DNA from: Halobacterium rubrum
GTDB lineage: Archaea; Halobacteriota; Halobacteria; Halobacteriales; Halobacteriaceae
Assembly (NCBI RefSeq): GCF_021729015.1
Contig: NZ_JAJQQZ010000001.1
Span: forward strand, 1,116,001-1,180,000
DNA: 64,000 nt
Reading direction: 5' to 3'
The notes under the pieces are model-generated. The model searched no databases. It was not told the DNA's origin and saw nothing but the letters and a program-made list of their open reading frames with translations. This document shows, piece by piece, positions 51,345 to 60,003 of this stretch. How positions within the stretch are numbered: the first letter of the stretch is position 1; each line of letters opens with the position of its first letter. The position numbers and the translations under genes are program-made.

Positions 51345-54300
51345 GTGTTTTGTTCGACTCCTCTCGGATGATATTATTAGCTTCTTCGATTGGAACGAAT
51401 CGGTCGGCTGTTTCGGTGACGTCTACAACCCGTTCGTTAGTAACAATCTTTGAGCGTACCGACGGATCCGGTGGGAGATACCGTGCCTCAACGTGAGCCC
51501 TTGCGGTCATTCTAGTCTCGACGACGCTGGACCGCTGTTCGGGTGCATCGGTAACTCGAGTGACCGTGCCGTCCTGTCTTCGCAGCGTCCACTCAAGGGT
51601 TCGATCGGTGCTGGCCTGCCGGATGTCCGGGGTCGTCGTCATGACTGAAGCGGCCCGCTCGGTCGTCACTGTCTCGTGATGCTGCCACTCGTACTTCGCC
51701 GGTTGAACTTTCTCCCTCGTCGATACGTGGTATACCCGCTCCCAGTACGTCTCCGTCTCTTCGACGCGGTACTCGTACTGGCGCTCGTACTCCGCCCGCT
51801 CGACTGTCCGTGTTCTGGTGTCTCCAGTCCAGTCGTGGGTAGGATTCCGTGGGAAAGAGGACCAGTAGTCGTGCTCTGTGGTCCGCGTCTCTTCGGTCGT
51901 CGTCTCGACGGTGTACGTCCGACAGCCCAGCCCCGGGAGACAACTCTCACGTTCCTCCTCTTCGGTCACTTGTACCGTGTACTCCGTCTCGTATTCGTAC
52001 TCTCGGAGCGTCTCCACCTCCGCAGGTTCGACCCTGACCCGCCGGGTGTCACCCGTGAGTTCACCGGGGCCGCCGCGGTAGTCGCGCCAGACCCGGTCCA
52101 CCTGTGTACGCTCACGTCGTTCCTCACTCGTCCCGTCGGCCTGCCAGCTATCAGTTCCGTCGAGGAACAACTGCCGCTGGAATTTGCTGTCGAAATCCTT
52201 GGTGACGGTTTCCCACTGCGCCGGCTGGGTCTTCACGTGTTTCTCAAGGTGATACTCGGTCCCGGACTGCCGAGCAGTGTAGAGGTCGAAGCCCATCCGC
52301 TGCAACGCCTCTTTCCGCTCGGACTTCGCAGTTCTTTCTACCTCGTATTGGGGGTGCTCCTCAACGTACTGCACGTCGAACTCCCAGAGATCGACCGACG
52401 ACCCGATCTGGTCGTACATTCTCGGGTCTGGTAGTTCGACTTCGCGGAATGCTTCGTCCTGACTCGTCGACTGGATCCTGACCGTCGGCTGGTCTCCTCT
52501 CAGGAATTCGCTCGCTGGAAGCGAAACGAACCATTCGTGGAAGATGTACGAATCCTCGAACCCCTCAGGACGGCTCTGGTCGAAACTACCGCCATTCTCG
52601 TTCTCCCAGTAGCGGCTGTGACCACCGACGCTGCCTACGTCAGAAACTAGTTCGAAGTCTATTAGCTTGCCTAACTCTTCTTTCTCGTACACTGCCTGAG
52701 AAAGCTCGTACTCACTCGTCCGAACCCGGTACGTTACGGTATCTTGCGGGAAGACCGTCTCGACGTTCTGTGCCTCTGGCGACTGGATTCCAGGGACAAA
52801 CCATTCGAGTATACTATACGTCTTATTGGACTGATCCTGCTCATCGGTTATATTCAAATAAATTAGTTTCCGTGGATGGAGTTGTTTGATTGGGCCCCTC
52901 CACTCGTCACTGTTGTTCGCGTCTTTCCATTGGAAAGTTAGATTTGAACCATCCGGATCAAATGACTCCGAGGCGTCGAAGGTCGCTCCGAGGCTACCGA
53001 CCCGGTTCTGCCCATCGACCAACTCTAGACGGATAACTGGCTCCGAGAGTTCACTGTACGTAGTTCCGCTGACTCCGTCTACCGGCTGTCGGGTGTTTCC
53101 TCGCTCCCAGTACACTGCACCGGTTGCGTTGATGGTCCCCTCGTACACTCTCGAGTAGTTTTGTTGGATGGTCAAACCGTATCCTCGGGAGGGGGTCCGG
53201 GTCTGTGATTCGGAGATAGAAACGAGGTCTTTTCTCGGCTCTCGGAACTCTGCGACGGCAAGTTCCGGGTCGACGCCGTTGAGCTCGATGTCGATTTGGA
53301 ACTTGCCGGTGTAGTCTTCTGGGTCGAGCTTCGGGTGTCTCGAGGTGAGTGGTTCGTCGTTGACGAACCGGGCGTCCATGACCACTGGTGGCCCCGGGAC
53401 GTGGATAGTTCGGGTGGCGGAGTCGGTCTGTCCTCGCGAGTCGGTGGCTCTGACTGTGATGTTCCGGTTGCCGGGAGGGATGGCTGTGTAGCGTTCGAGG
53501 ACAGCGAGGTAGCCGCCGCCACTGGACCGACGTTCGATGCCGCCGACCGTTTCACTGCTTTTGACGTTGCCGTCGACGAGGATTTCGATCGTCTGGAGGT
53601 TCGCGAGGTCGTCGGTTGCGTAGGCTTCGACGGTGACGACGCTCTCCTCGGTCACTCGTTCGAGGTGGACGTCCGGAGCGGGGTCAGCGACGACGGTGCG
53701 GGTGCCGTCGGGGAAGTTCGCGACGCCGCCGCTGTCGGGTGCGGCGTAGAGTTCGTGGGTGCCGGGGGCGAGCGTGAGCGTCGCGGTGCTGCCTACGCCG
53801 GCGTGCCGGTCGTCGAGGAACCAGTCGCCTGCGGCGCCGTCGGTGAGGCTGTACGTGGCGTCGAGAACGGTGTCGCCGGTTACGACTCGTGGGCCGTCGA
53901 CGTGCGGGGAGCCCGGATTATCCTCGGTGGTGGTCTCTTCGTCCGGTGGGTCGCCGGTGGGGTCGACAGTACCCGACGCGGAGACAGTCACAGTCCGGGT
54001 GGCGTTGCCTCGCTGGTCGTCTGTGTCGACAGCGACAGCACGGATTTCGTGGCCGCCCGAGTCGGGAAACTGGAGTCGCTGGTCGGTGGACGCAGCGGTA
54101 CCCTCGATGTCCTCGGAACTGTGGCGTTCGCCGTCGACGTACCAGACGACGCGGTCGAGTCGTGCGGCGCCCGCCGAGACGCTTGTCGAGTACGTGGCGC
54201 GTTCGCCGGTCGCGAGCTGTGTGGGGCCGGCCAGTGACACCGACGGTGGTGCGCCCGGTTCGACGTCGACGTACAGCGTGTCCGTCGCCGTGGCGCCGTC

Positions 54301-54606
54301 GTCGTCCGTGACGGTGAGTGTGACCTCGTGTTCGCCGACCGCGCTGGCGGGGAACTGCGCCTGTTCGCAGTCGACGCAGTCCAATGTCGTCGTCGAGCCG
54401 TCGGGGGCTTCGACGGTCCACTCGTAGTTGGCGATTGTGCCGTCGGGGTCTCTAGAACCGCCGGCGTCGAGGTGGATAGTGGTGCTGCGGGTGACCGTCT
54501 GGTCGAGCCCGGCGTCCGCGAGCGGTGCTTCGTTGGGTGCTGCGATGGCGGGGGTGGTTGCTGCCGTGACGAGTAGCAGGACTGCGAGCAGGCTCGTATA
54601 TTTCAC
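51328..54606 (-). CDS. Large secreted PKD-domain protein
   Basis: 1092 residues from a GTG start. A signal peptide (residues ~1-23) precedes a PKD domain (residues ~25-117: ADAGLDQTVTRSTTIHLDAG, then SRDPDGTIANYEW), a second Ig/PKD-like module to ~210, a linker rich in T/E/D, and further beta modules to ~600. From ~700 the protein is charged and tyrosine-rich. Two related units start with TGDTRRVRVEPAEVE (~855) and TGDTRTRTVERAEYE (~930). It has no membrane anchor or PGF-CTERM, so it is probably released or held by the co-encoded membrane protein. A TATA box lies at 54633-54645. Confidence 0.78.
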   Translation of the reverse strand: MKYTSLLAVLLLVTAATTPAIAAPNEAPLADAGLDQTVTRSTTIHLDAGGSRDPDGTIANYEWTVEAPDGSTTTLDCVDCEQAQFPASAVGEHEVTLTVTDDDGATATDTLYVDVEPGAPPSVSLAGPTQLATGERATYSTSVSAGAARLDRVVWYVDGERHSSEDIEGTAASTDQRLQFPDSGGHEIRAVAVDTDDQRGNATRTVTVSASGTVDPTGDPPDEETTTEDNPGSPHVDGPRVVTGDTVLDATYSLTDGAAGDWFLDDRHAGVGSTATLTLAPGTHELYAAPDSGGVANFPDGTRTVVADPAPDVHLERVTEESVVTVEAYATDDLANLQTIEILVDGNVKSSETVGGIERRSSGGGYLAVLERYTAIPPGNRNITVRATDSRGQTDSATRTIHVPGPPVVMDARFVNDEPLTSRHPKLDPEDYTGKFQIDIELNGVDPELAVAEFREPRKDLVSISESQTRTPSRGYGLTIQQNYSRVYEGTINATGAVYWERGNTRQPVDGVSGTTYSELSEPVIRLELVDGQNRVGSLGATFDASESFDPDGSNLTFQWKDANNSDEWRGPIKQLHPRKLIYLNITDEQDQSNKTYSILEWFVPGIQSPEAQNVETVFPQDTVTYRVRTSEYELSQAVYEKEELGKLIDFELVSDVGSVGGHSRYWENENGGSFDQSRPEGFEDSYIFHEWFVSLPASEFLRGDQPTVRIQSTSQDEAFREVELPDPRMYDQIGSSVDLWEFDVQYVEEHPQYEVERTAKSERKEALQRMGFDLYTARQSGTEYHLEKHVKTQPAQWETVTKDFDSKFQRQLFLDGTDSWQADGTSEERRERTQVDRVWRDYRGGPGELTGDTRRVRVEPAEVETLREYEYETEYTVQVTEEEERESCLPGLGCRTYTVETTTEETRTTEHDYWSSFPRNPTHDWTGDTRTRTVERAEYERQYEYRVEETETYWERVYHVSTREKVQPAKYEWQHHETVTTERAASVMTTTPDIRQASTDRTLEWTLRRQDGTVTRVTDAPEQRSSVVETRMTARAHVEARYLPPDPSVRSKIVTNERVVDVTETADRFVPIEEANNIIREESNKTHAESF

Positions 54607-54632
54607 TACACTCGAAACTGAATATTCCGCCC

Positions 54633-54645
54633 GGTATTTAAAATT
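54633..54645 (-). promoter_or_regulatory. TATA box of the secreted-protein pair
   Basis: TAATTTTAAATACC-type sequence on the minus strand, 27-39 bases before the GTG at 54606. It supports that start and joint transcription of both genes. Confidence 0.5.
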
Positions 54646-54805
54646 ACAGTCTATGGAATTGCGAATATATTTGAGGAGGTACGCCCGCAGCGACTCGCGC
54701 GGTCAGCGTGCGCCGGGATTGGGAGGTACCGGCCTCAGTACGGTCCTTCATCATCGTTCAATGCTAATGGATGGCAAACGATTTAGTGGCAACCACGCGT
54801 AGTCT

Positions 54806-54815
54806 CGAATATTGG
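54806..54815 (+). promoter_or_regulatory. TATA-like element of korAB
   Basis: cgaatattgg lies 25-34 bases before the ATG at 54840. It favours that start over the longer open frame beginning 69 bases upstream. Confidence 0.45.
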
Positions 54816-54839
54816 TCCACGGCTGGGCCAGACCACATT

Positions 54840-56726
54840 ATGACTGACGACGAACTCATCTGGCGAATCGCAGGCGGTTCCGGCGACGGAATCGACTCGA
54901 CCAGCCAGAACTTCGCCAAGGCGCTGATGCGCTCGGGCCTCGACGTGTTCACGCACCGGCACTATCCGTCGCGAATCCGGGGCGGCCACACGTTCGTGGA
55001 GATTCGGGCGCGGGACGAGAACGTAACGTCGCGCGGGGACGGCTACAACTTCCTGCTGGCGCTCGGTGACTCGTTCGCCCGCAACCCCACAGAGGAGGCC
55101 GTCTACGGGGACGAGGAAGTGAAGCCCCTCACCGAGAACCTCGAGGACCTCCGCGAGGGCGGGGTCATCGTCTACGACGAAGGTCTGCTCGACAGCGAGG
55201 ACGTCGGCGACCTCGAGGAGCGAGCCGAAGAGAACGACTGGCACGTCTATCCGCTGGACCTCCGTGGCCTCGCGAAAGAGCACGGCCGCGAGGTCATGCG
55301 GAACACCGCTGGTGTCGGCGCGACCGCGGCGCTCATCGGCATGGACCTCGGCCACGTCGAGGACCTGATGAGCGACGCGATGGGCGGTGAGATCCTCGAG
55401 CAGAACCTCGAGGTCCTCCACGACGCCCACGACCAGGTCGCGGAGATGGAGCACACCCACGACCTGACGGTGCCGACCGGCAGCCACGACGAGGAGCAGG
55501 TCCTCGTCTCCGGCAGCCACGCCATCGCGTACGGCGCCATCGACGCCGGGTGTCGGTTCATCTCCGGGTACCCGATGACGCCGTGGACGGACGCGTACAC
55601 TATCATGACCCAGCTCCTGCCGGACATGGGCGGCATCTCCGAGCAGGTCGAGGACGAGATTGCGGCGGCGGCGATGGCGGTCGGTGCAAGCCACGCCGGC
55701 GTGAAGGCGATGTCCGGGTCCTCTGGTGGTGGATTCGCGCTGATGAGCGAGCCGCTCGGACTCGCGGAGATGACCGAGACGCCGCTCGTGCTGCTGGAAG
55801 CGCAGCGCGCCGGTCCCTCCACGGGGATGCCGACGAAGCCCGAGCAGGCCGACCTGGAGCACGTCCTGTACACGAGTCAGGGCGACAGCCACCGGGTCGC
55901 GTTCGGGCCGAAAGACCCCAAGGAGTGCTACGAGCAGACGCGGACGGCGTTCGAAATCGCGTACGACTACCAGATTCCGGTCATCGTGCTGTACGACCAG
56001 AAGCTGTCCGGCGAGTACCGGAACGTCGACGCGTCGTTCTTCGACCGCGAGCCGGCACCGGACCTCGGGAAGACGCTGACCGAGGACCAGATTCCGGACG
56101 CGCCCCACGACCCGACCGGGAAGTACCACCGCTACCAGCACGACGTCGAGGACGGCGTCAGCCCGCGGACGATTCCCGGGCAGTCGGGCGGTCGGTACCT
56201 CGCGTCCGGTAACGAGCACTGGCCGAACGGCCACATCAGCGAGGACACGGACAACCGCGTGGCGCAGGTCGAGCGCCGCCTCCAGAAGCTGGAGGCGATT
56301 CGTGACGACCTCGACGAGCGCGACCAGCAGACCCACTACGGCGACGAGGACGCGGACATCGGCCTCATCGCGTGGGGCAGCCAGGAGGGCACCGTCGAGG
56401 AGGCCGTCCAGCGGCTGAACGACGACGGGAACAGCGTGAAGGCGCTGGGCGTCAGCGACATGATGCCGTTCCCCGTCGAGGAGGTTCGCGAGTTCGTCGA
56501 GAGCGTCGACGAGGCAATCGTCGTGGAGATGTCGTCGACGAAGCAGTTCCGCGGCCTCATGCAGAAGGAGGTCGGGGACATCGGCGACAAGCTCTCGAGT
56601 CTGCTGAAGTACAACGGCGACCCGTTCGAGCCTCACGAGGTCGTGGAGGCCGTCGAAATCGCACAGGCGGGCGACGGCGCGCAGCCGACCGCCCAGACCA
56701 CTCTGGAGCCCGCGGCAGGTGACTGA
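54840..56726 (+). CDS. korA: 2-oxoacid:ferredoxin oxidoreductase, alpha (gamma-alpha fused) subunit
   Basis: 628 residues from the ATG at 54840. Residues ~1-190 are the gamma domain (WRIAGGSGDGIDSTSQNFAK) and the rest is the alpha domain (FISGYPMTPWTDAYTIM, with GMPTKPEQADLEHVLY). This fused form is typical of the two-subunit haloarchaeal enzymes that oxidise pyruvate or 2-oxoglutarate to the acyl-CoA with ferredoxin as acceptor. Which substrate is used is not settled by sequence; kor is the more common label. The beta subunit follows two bases after the stop. Confidence 0.9.
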   Translation: MTDDELIWRIAGGSGDGIDSTSQNFAKALMRSGLDVFTHRHYPSRIRGGHTFVEIRARDENVTSRGDGYNFLLALGDSFARNPTEEAVYGDEEVKPLTENLEDLREGGVIVYDEGLLDSEDVGDLEERAEENDWHVYPLDLRGLAKEHGREVMRNTAGVGATAALIGMDLGHVEDLMSDAMGGEILEQNLEVLHDAHDQVAEMEHTHDLTVPTGSHDEEQVLVSGSHAIAYGAIDAGCRFISGYPMTPWTDAYTIMTQLLPDMGGISEQVEDEIAAAAMAVGASHAGVKAMSGSSGGGFALMSEPLGLAEMTETPLVLLEAQRAGPSTGMPTKPEQADLEHVLYTSQGDSHRVAFGPKDPKECYEQTRTAFEIAYDYQIPVIVLYDQKLSGEYRNVDASFFDREPAPDLGKTLTEDQIPDAPHDPTGKYHRYQHDVEDGVSPRTIPGQSGGRYLASGNEHWPNGHISEDTDNRVAQVERRLQKLEAIRDDLDERDQQTHYGDEDADIGLIAWGSQEGTVEEAVQRLNDDGNSVKALGVSDMMPFPVEEVREFVESVDEAIVVEMSSTKQFRGLMQKEVGDIGDKLSSLLKYNGDPFEPHEVVEAVEIAQAGDGAQPTAQTTLEPAAGD

Positions 56727-56728
56727 TC

Positions 56729-57667
56729 ATGAGCAAGGCATTCAGCGCAATCGATGAGGACCGCGAGGTCGACCGGGACGAGTTCACGCCCGGTGTGGAA
56801 CCGCAGCCGACGTGGTGTCCTGGCTGCGGCGACTTCGGCGTCCTGAAAGCCCTGAAGGGGGCGATGGCAGAGCTCGGCAAAGACCCCGAGGAGATTCTCC
56901 TCGCGACCGGTATCGGGTGTTCCGGGAAGCTCAACAGCTACTTCGACAGCTACGGCTTCCACACGATTCACGGTCGCTCCCTGCCCGTGGCCCGGGCGTC
57001 GAAGCTGGCGAACCACGACCTCGAGGTCGTGGCCGCTGGCGGCGACGGTGACGGCTACGGAATCGGCGGGAACCACTTCATGCACACCGCCCGGGAGAAC
57101 CACGACATCACGTACATCGTGTTCAACAACGAGGTCTTCGGCCTGACGAAGGGCCAGACCTCGCCGACGAGCCCGAAGGGCCACAAGTCGAAGACCCAGC
57201 CCCACGGCTCGGCGAAGGACCCGATTCGGCCGCTCTCGCTGAGCATGACGTCGGGCGCGTCGTACGTGGCGCGGACGGCGGCAGTGAACCCGAATCAGGC
57301 GAAGGACATCCTCGTGGAGGCCATCGAGCACGACGGCTTCGCGCACGTGGACTTCCTGACGCAGTGCCCGACCTGGAACAAGGACGCGAAGCAGTACGTC
57401 CCGTACGTGGACGTCCAGGAGTCCGACGACTACGACTTCGACGTCACCGACCGCCGGGAGGCCCAGGAGCTGATGACGGAGACGGAGGAGGCCCTCTACG
57501 AGGGCACCGTCCTGACGGGCCGCTACTACAAGGACGAGGAACGGCCGTCCTACCAGGCCGAGAAGCAGTCTCGGGGCGACATGCCCGACGACCCCGTGGC
57601 GGAGCAGTACTTCGACGAGGAGAAGGAGTGGGAGCGCTCGTTCGACTTCGTCGACCGCCACAAGTAG
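56729..57667 (+). CDS. korB: 2-oxoacid:ferredoxin oxidoreductase, beta subunit
   Basis: 312 residues. The thiamine diphosphate motif starts at GGDGDGYGIGGNH near residue 104 and ends in IVFNNEVFGLTKGQ. The N-terminal WCPGCGDFGV and ATGIGCSGKLNSY, together with TQCPTWN later, supply cluster cysteines for the single 4Fe-4S of the haloarchaeal enzyme. It forms an alpha2beta2 complex with KorA. No ferredoxin-domain delta subunit is present. It is co-transcribed with korA. Confidence 0.92.
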   Translation: MSKAFSAIDEDREVDRDEFTPGVEPQPTWCPGCGDFGVLKALKGAMAELGKDPEEILLATGIGCSGKLNSYFDSYGFHTIHGRSLPVARASKLANHDLEVVAAGGDGDGYGIGGNHFMHTARENHDITYIVFNNEVFGLTKGQTSPTSPKGHKSKTQPHGSAKDPIRPLSLSMTSGASYVARTAAVNPNQAKDILVEAIEHDGFAHVDFLTQCPTWNKDAKQYVPYVDVQESDDYDFDVTDRREAQELMTETEEALYEGTVLTGRYYKDEERPSYQAEKQSRGDMPDDPVAEQYFDEEKEWERSFDFVDRHK

Positions 57668-57767
57668 CGACCGCCAGGCCCCGGTTCGGTGGCGCCGTCC
57701 TGTTCGGCGTTTAGACGGCCGAAGCGGCCGTATGACGCGATTCGCCGTCTGGGTTGCCGATTCGGAA

Positions 57768-57777
57768 GATATTTTTT
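57768..57777 (+). promoter_or_regulatory. TATA box of lrp gene downstream of korAB
   Basis: gatatttttt lies 23-32 bases before the GTG at 57800. It supports GTG as the start and a leaderless message. Confidence 0.6.
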
Positions 57778-57799
57778 CGCAGGAACCAAATCGTCTATC

Positions 57800-58228
57800 G
57801 TGAGCACTGAATCGACGGAAGAGCGAATCCTCGCCGCGCTCGAGGAGGACGCGCAAGCGTCGTACGCGGACATCGCGGCGCGAGCGGACGTCTCCAAGCC
57901 CACCGTCCGCAAGTACATCGACCGGCTGGAGGAGGAGGGCGTCATCGTCGGCTACTCGGCGGACGTCGACCCGAAGAAGCTCTCCGGCCAGAGCATCGCG
58001 ATGGTGGGCATCGACGTGGCCTCCGAGCAGTACGTGGAGGCGACACGGGCGCTCCAGGAGCTGGAGTCCGTACAGGCGCTGTACTCCTCGAGTGGCGACC
58101 ACATGTTGATGGCGGAGGTACGGGCCGCCGACGGGGACGCGCTCGGCGACGTCATCAGCGACGAGGTTCTCGCCATCGACGGGGTCACCGCCGCCCACCC
58201 CTCTTTCCTGCAGGAGCGACTCAAGTAG
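57800..58228 (+). CDS. lrp: Lrp/AsnC family transcriptional regulator
   Basis: 142 residues from the GTG. The winged helix is TEERILAALEEDAQASYADI with DVSKPTVRKYIDRLEEEGVI, and the RAM domain includes VQALYSSSGDHMLMAEV. Its last bases overlap the end of the convergent aminotransferase gene by 8 bases. In Halobacterium salinarum an Lrp protein was reported to regulate an aspartate aminotransferase gene; this pair may be the counterpart, which I recall but cannot confirm here. Confidence 0.92.
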   Translation: MSTESTEERILAALEEDAQASYADIAARADVSKPTVRKYIDRLEEEGVIVGYSADVDPKKLSGQSIAMVGIDVASEQYVEATRALQELESVQALYSSSGDHMLMAEVRAADGDALGDVISDEVLAIDGVTAAHPSFLQERLK

Positions 58229-59375
58229 TCGTCGTGGTTCTGGTGTCGGCGAGCAGGGCGTCGATACGGTCGACGGCGTCGCGGACGTTCTCTGTGCTGG
58301 TGGCGAACGACGCGCGCAGACACGTCGCCGCGTTCTCGCCGAAGTCCGGTCCGGGCGTCATGGCGACGCCGGCGTCCTCGAGGAAGACGTCTGCGACGTC
58401 GAAGGGGTCGCCGAGGTCCGAGACGTCCAGCAGCACGTAGTAGGCGCCCTCCGGGGTGTAGCCGAGGTCGAACCCCCAGCGTTCGGCGGCCTCTAGCAGG
58501 ATGTCGCGGCGTTCGCGGTAGTCCTCCCGGACCTCGGGCAGCCAGCCGGTGCCCTCGCGGATGGCGGCTTCGGCACCGGCCTGCACGAAGGAGGGGGCAC
58601 AGATGAGGGCGTTCTGGGCGATTCTGTTGACGGCGTCGACGTACTCCGGCGGGCAGACGACCCAGCCGAGGCGCCAGCCGGTCATGCCGTAGCGCTTGGA
58701 GACGCCGTCGAGGACGAACGCGTCGTCGGTGTACTCGAGGACGGAGTGTTCCTCGGCGTCGAACGCGAGGCCGTGGTAGACCTCGTCGGAGACGACGGCG
58801 GTGTCGGTGCGGTCGGCGAGGTCGACGAGTCCCGAGAGCGTGTCGCCGTCCATCACGGCGCCAGTGGGGTTCCCGGGGGAGTTCAGCAGCATCGCGGCGG
58901 TGTCGTCGTCGACGACGGTCTCGTAGTCCGCGACGTTCGGCTCGAAGCCGTCCGCGGGGTCTAGGTCGACCGTCCGGACGGTCCCGTCGGCGAGGCGGAC
59001 GAAGTTCGGGTAACAGGCGTAGTGTGGGTCCGTGAGGACGACGTCCTCGCCGGGGTCGACGGTCGACAGCATCGAGACGAGCAACGCCGGCGACGACCCG
59101 GGCGTGACGACGATGCGTTCGGCGGGCACCGTCACGCCGTACTCGGTGGCGTAGTAGCCGCTGATGGCGTCCCGCAGCGACCGGGTGCCGCGGGAGGAGG
59201 TGTAGTCGTCGTCGCCTGCGCGGAGCGCCTCGACTGCTGCGTCGGTGGCCGCGGCCGGCGGCCGGAAGTCGGGTTCGCCCACCTCCATGTGGACGACGTC
59301 GTCCAGCTCGCCGGCCCGTTCGAGCACGTCCATGGCAGCGAACGGCGTCGTGGCAGTCGCGCGCTCCGAGGGCAT
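58221..59375 (-). CDS. aspB: Class I/II PLP-dependent aminotransferase (AspB-like)
   Basis: 384 residues. VHMEVGEPDFRPPAAATDAA is the N-terminal motif, NSPGNPTGAVMDGD near residue 165 binds the substrate carboxylate and PLP, and the PLP lysine is in LDGVSKRYGMTGWRLGW near residue 225. The fold is that of aspartate/aromatic aminotransferases; the amino donor cannot be fixed from sequence. It overlaps the convergent lrp gene, which may control it. The 2-oxoacid products would suit the neighbouring KorAB. Confidence 0.9.
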   Translation of the reverse strand: MPSERATATTPFAAMDVLERAGELDDVVHMEVGEPDFRPPAAATDAAVEALRAGDDDYTSSRGTRSLRDAISGYYATEYGVTVPAERIVVTPGSSPALLVSMLSTVDPGEDVVLTDPHYACYPNFVRLADGTVRTVDLDPADGFEPNVADYETVVDDDTAAMLLNSPGNPTGAVMDGDTLSGLVDLADRTDTAVVSDEVYHGLAFDAEEHSVLEYTDDAFVLDGVSKRYGMTGWRLGWVVCPPEYVDAVNRIAQNALICAPSFVQAGAEAAIREGTGWLPEVREDYRERRDILLEAAERWGFDLGYTPEGAYYVLLDVSDLGDPFDVADVFLEDAGVAMTPGPDFGENAATCLRASFATSTENVRDAVDRIDALLADTRTTTTT

Positions 59376-59498
59376 GCAACGTGGGAGGTGTCTGGGCGGG
59401 ATAACCGTTCCCCTACCCCGTCAACGGTTCGCACAGTCGGTGCGGGTAGTTCCTCCCGGAGCCCCGGGAGTTTTGCGCACCTGGTGCCTATCGGGGGT

Positions 59499-59972
59499 AT
59501 GCAGACTTTCGAGCGCGACCTGCGCGTGGACGCACCCCTCGACGAGGTCTGGGCGTTCCACTCCACGGTCGACGGCCTGCTGGCGCTGACTCCGGACTGG
59601 GCGAACCTCCGCGTCGACGATGTGGAGTGGCCCGAGGACCGCGACAACGAGGTCCTCGTCGAGGGCACGCGCATCCACATGTCCGTCAGGCCGCTCGGCA
59701 TCGGTCCGCGACAGACGTGGACGTCGGTCATCACCGAACGCGTCGAGGAGGACGACCACGCGTACTTCGTGGACGCGATGGAGGACGGGCCGTTCCCCGA
59801 GTGGGAGCACACGCACTCCTTCTTCGCGGACGGCGACCAGACGGTGCTCCGGGACCACGTCGAGTACCGCGCGCCGCTGGGCGGCGTCGGCGCGCTCGGG
59901 TCGCCCGCGGTGCTGTGGCCGATGTTCTACTTCCGCCACCAGCAGACCCGCGAGTCCCTCGGCGACGCGTAG
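59499..59972 (+). CDS. SRPBCC (START-like) family protein
   Basis: 157 residues. TFERDLRVDAPLDEVWAFHS starts the helix-grip fold, and WEHTHSFFADGDQTVLRDHVEY with a C-terminal long helix (PAVLWPMFYFRHQQTRESL) completes it. Such proteins bind hydrophobic ligands or act as cyclases and aromatases; the substrate is unknown. The gene starts 124 bases from the divergent aminotransferase. Confidence 0.82.
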   Translation: MQTFERDLRVDAPLDEVWAFHSTVDGLLALTPDWANLRVDDVEWPEDRDNEVLVEGTRIHMSVRPLGIGPRQTWTSVITERVEEDDHAYFVDAMEDGPFPEWEHTHSFFADGDQTVLRDHVEYRAPLGGVGALGSPAVLWPMFYFRHQQTRESLGDA

Positions 59973-60003
59973 TTTTATCGGCTCGCCAGTGTACTGTGTG
60001 TAC

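Noticed and set aside
51328-54606. The PKD protein as an S-layer glycoprotein
   Set aside because: It has no C-terminal PGF-type sorting signal or membrane helix and too few Ser/Thr-rich stalk residues for a typical haloarchaeal S-layer protein.
54771-54839. An upstream ATG giving KorA 23 extra residues
   Set aside because: The added residues are not like the family, and the TATA-like element falls inside them at the correct distance from the ATG at 54840.
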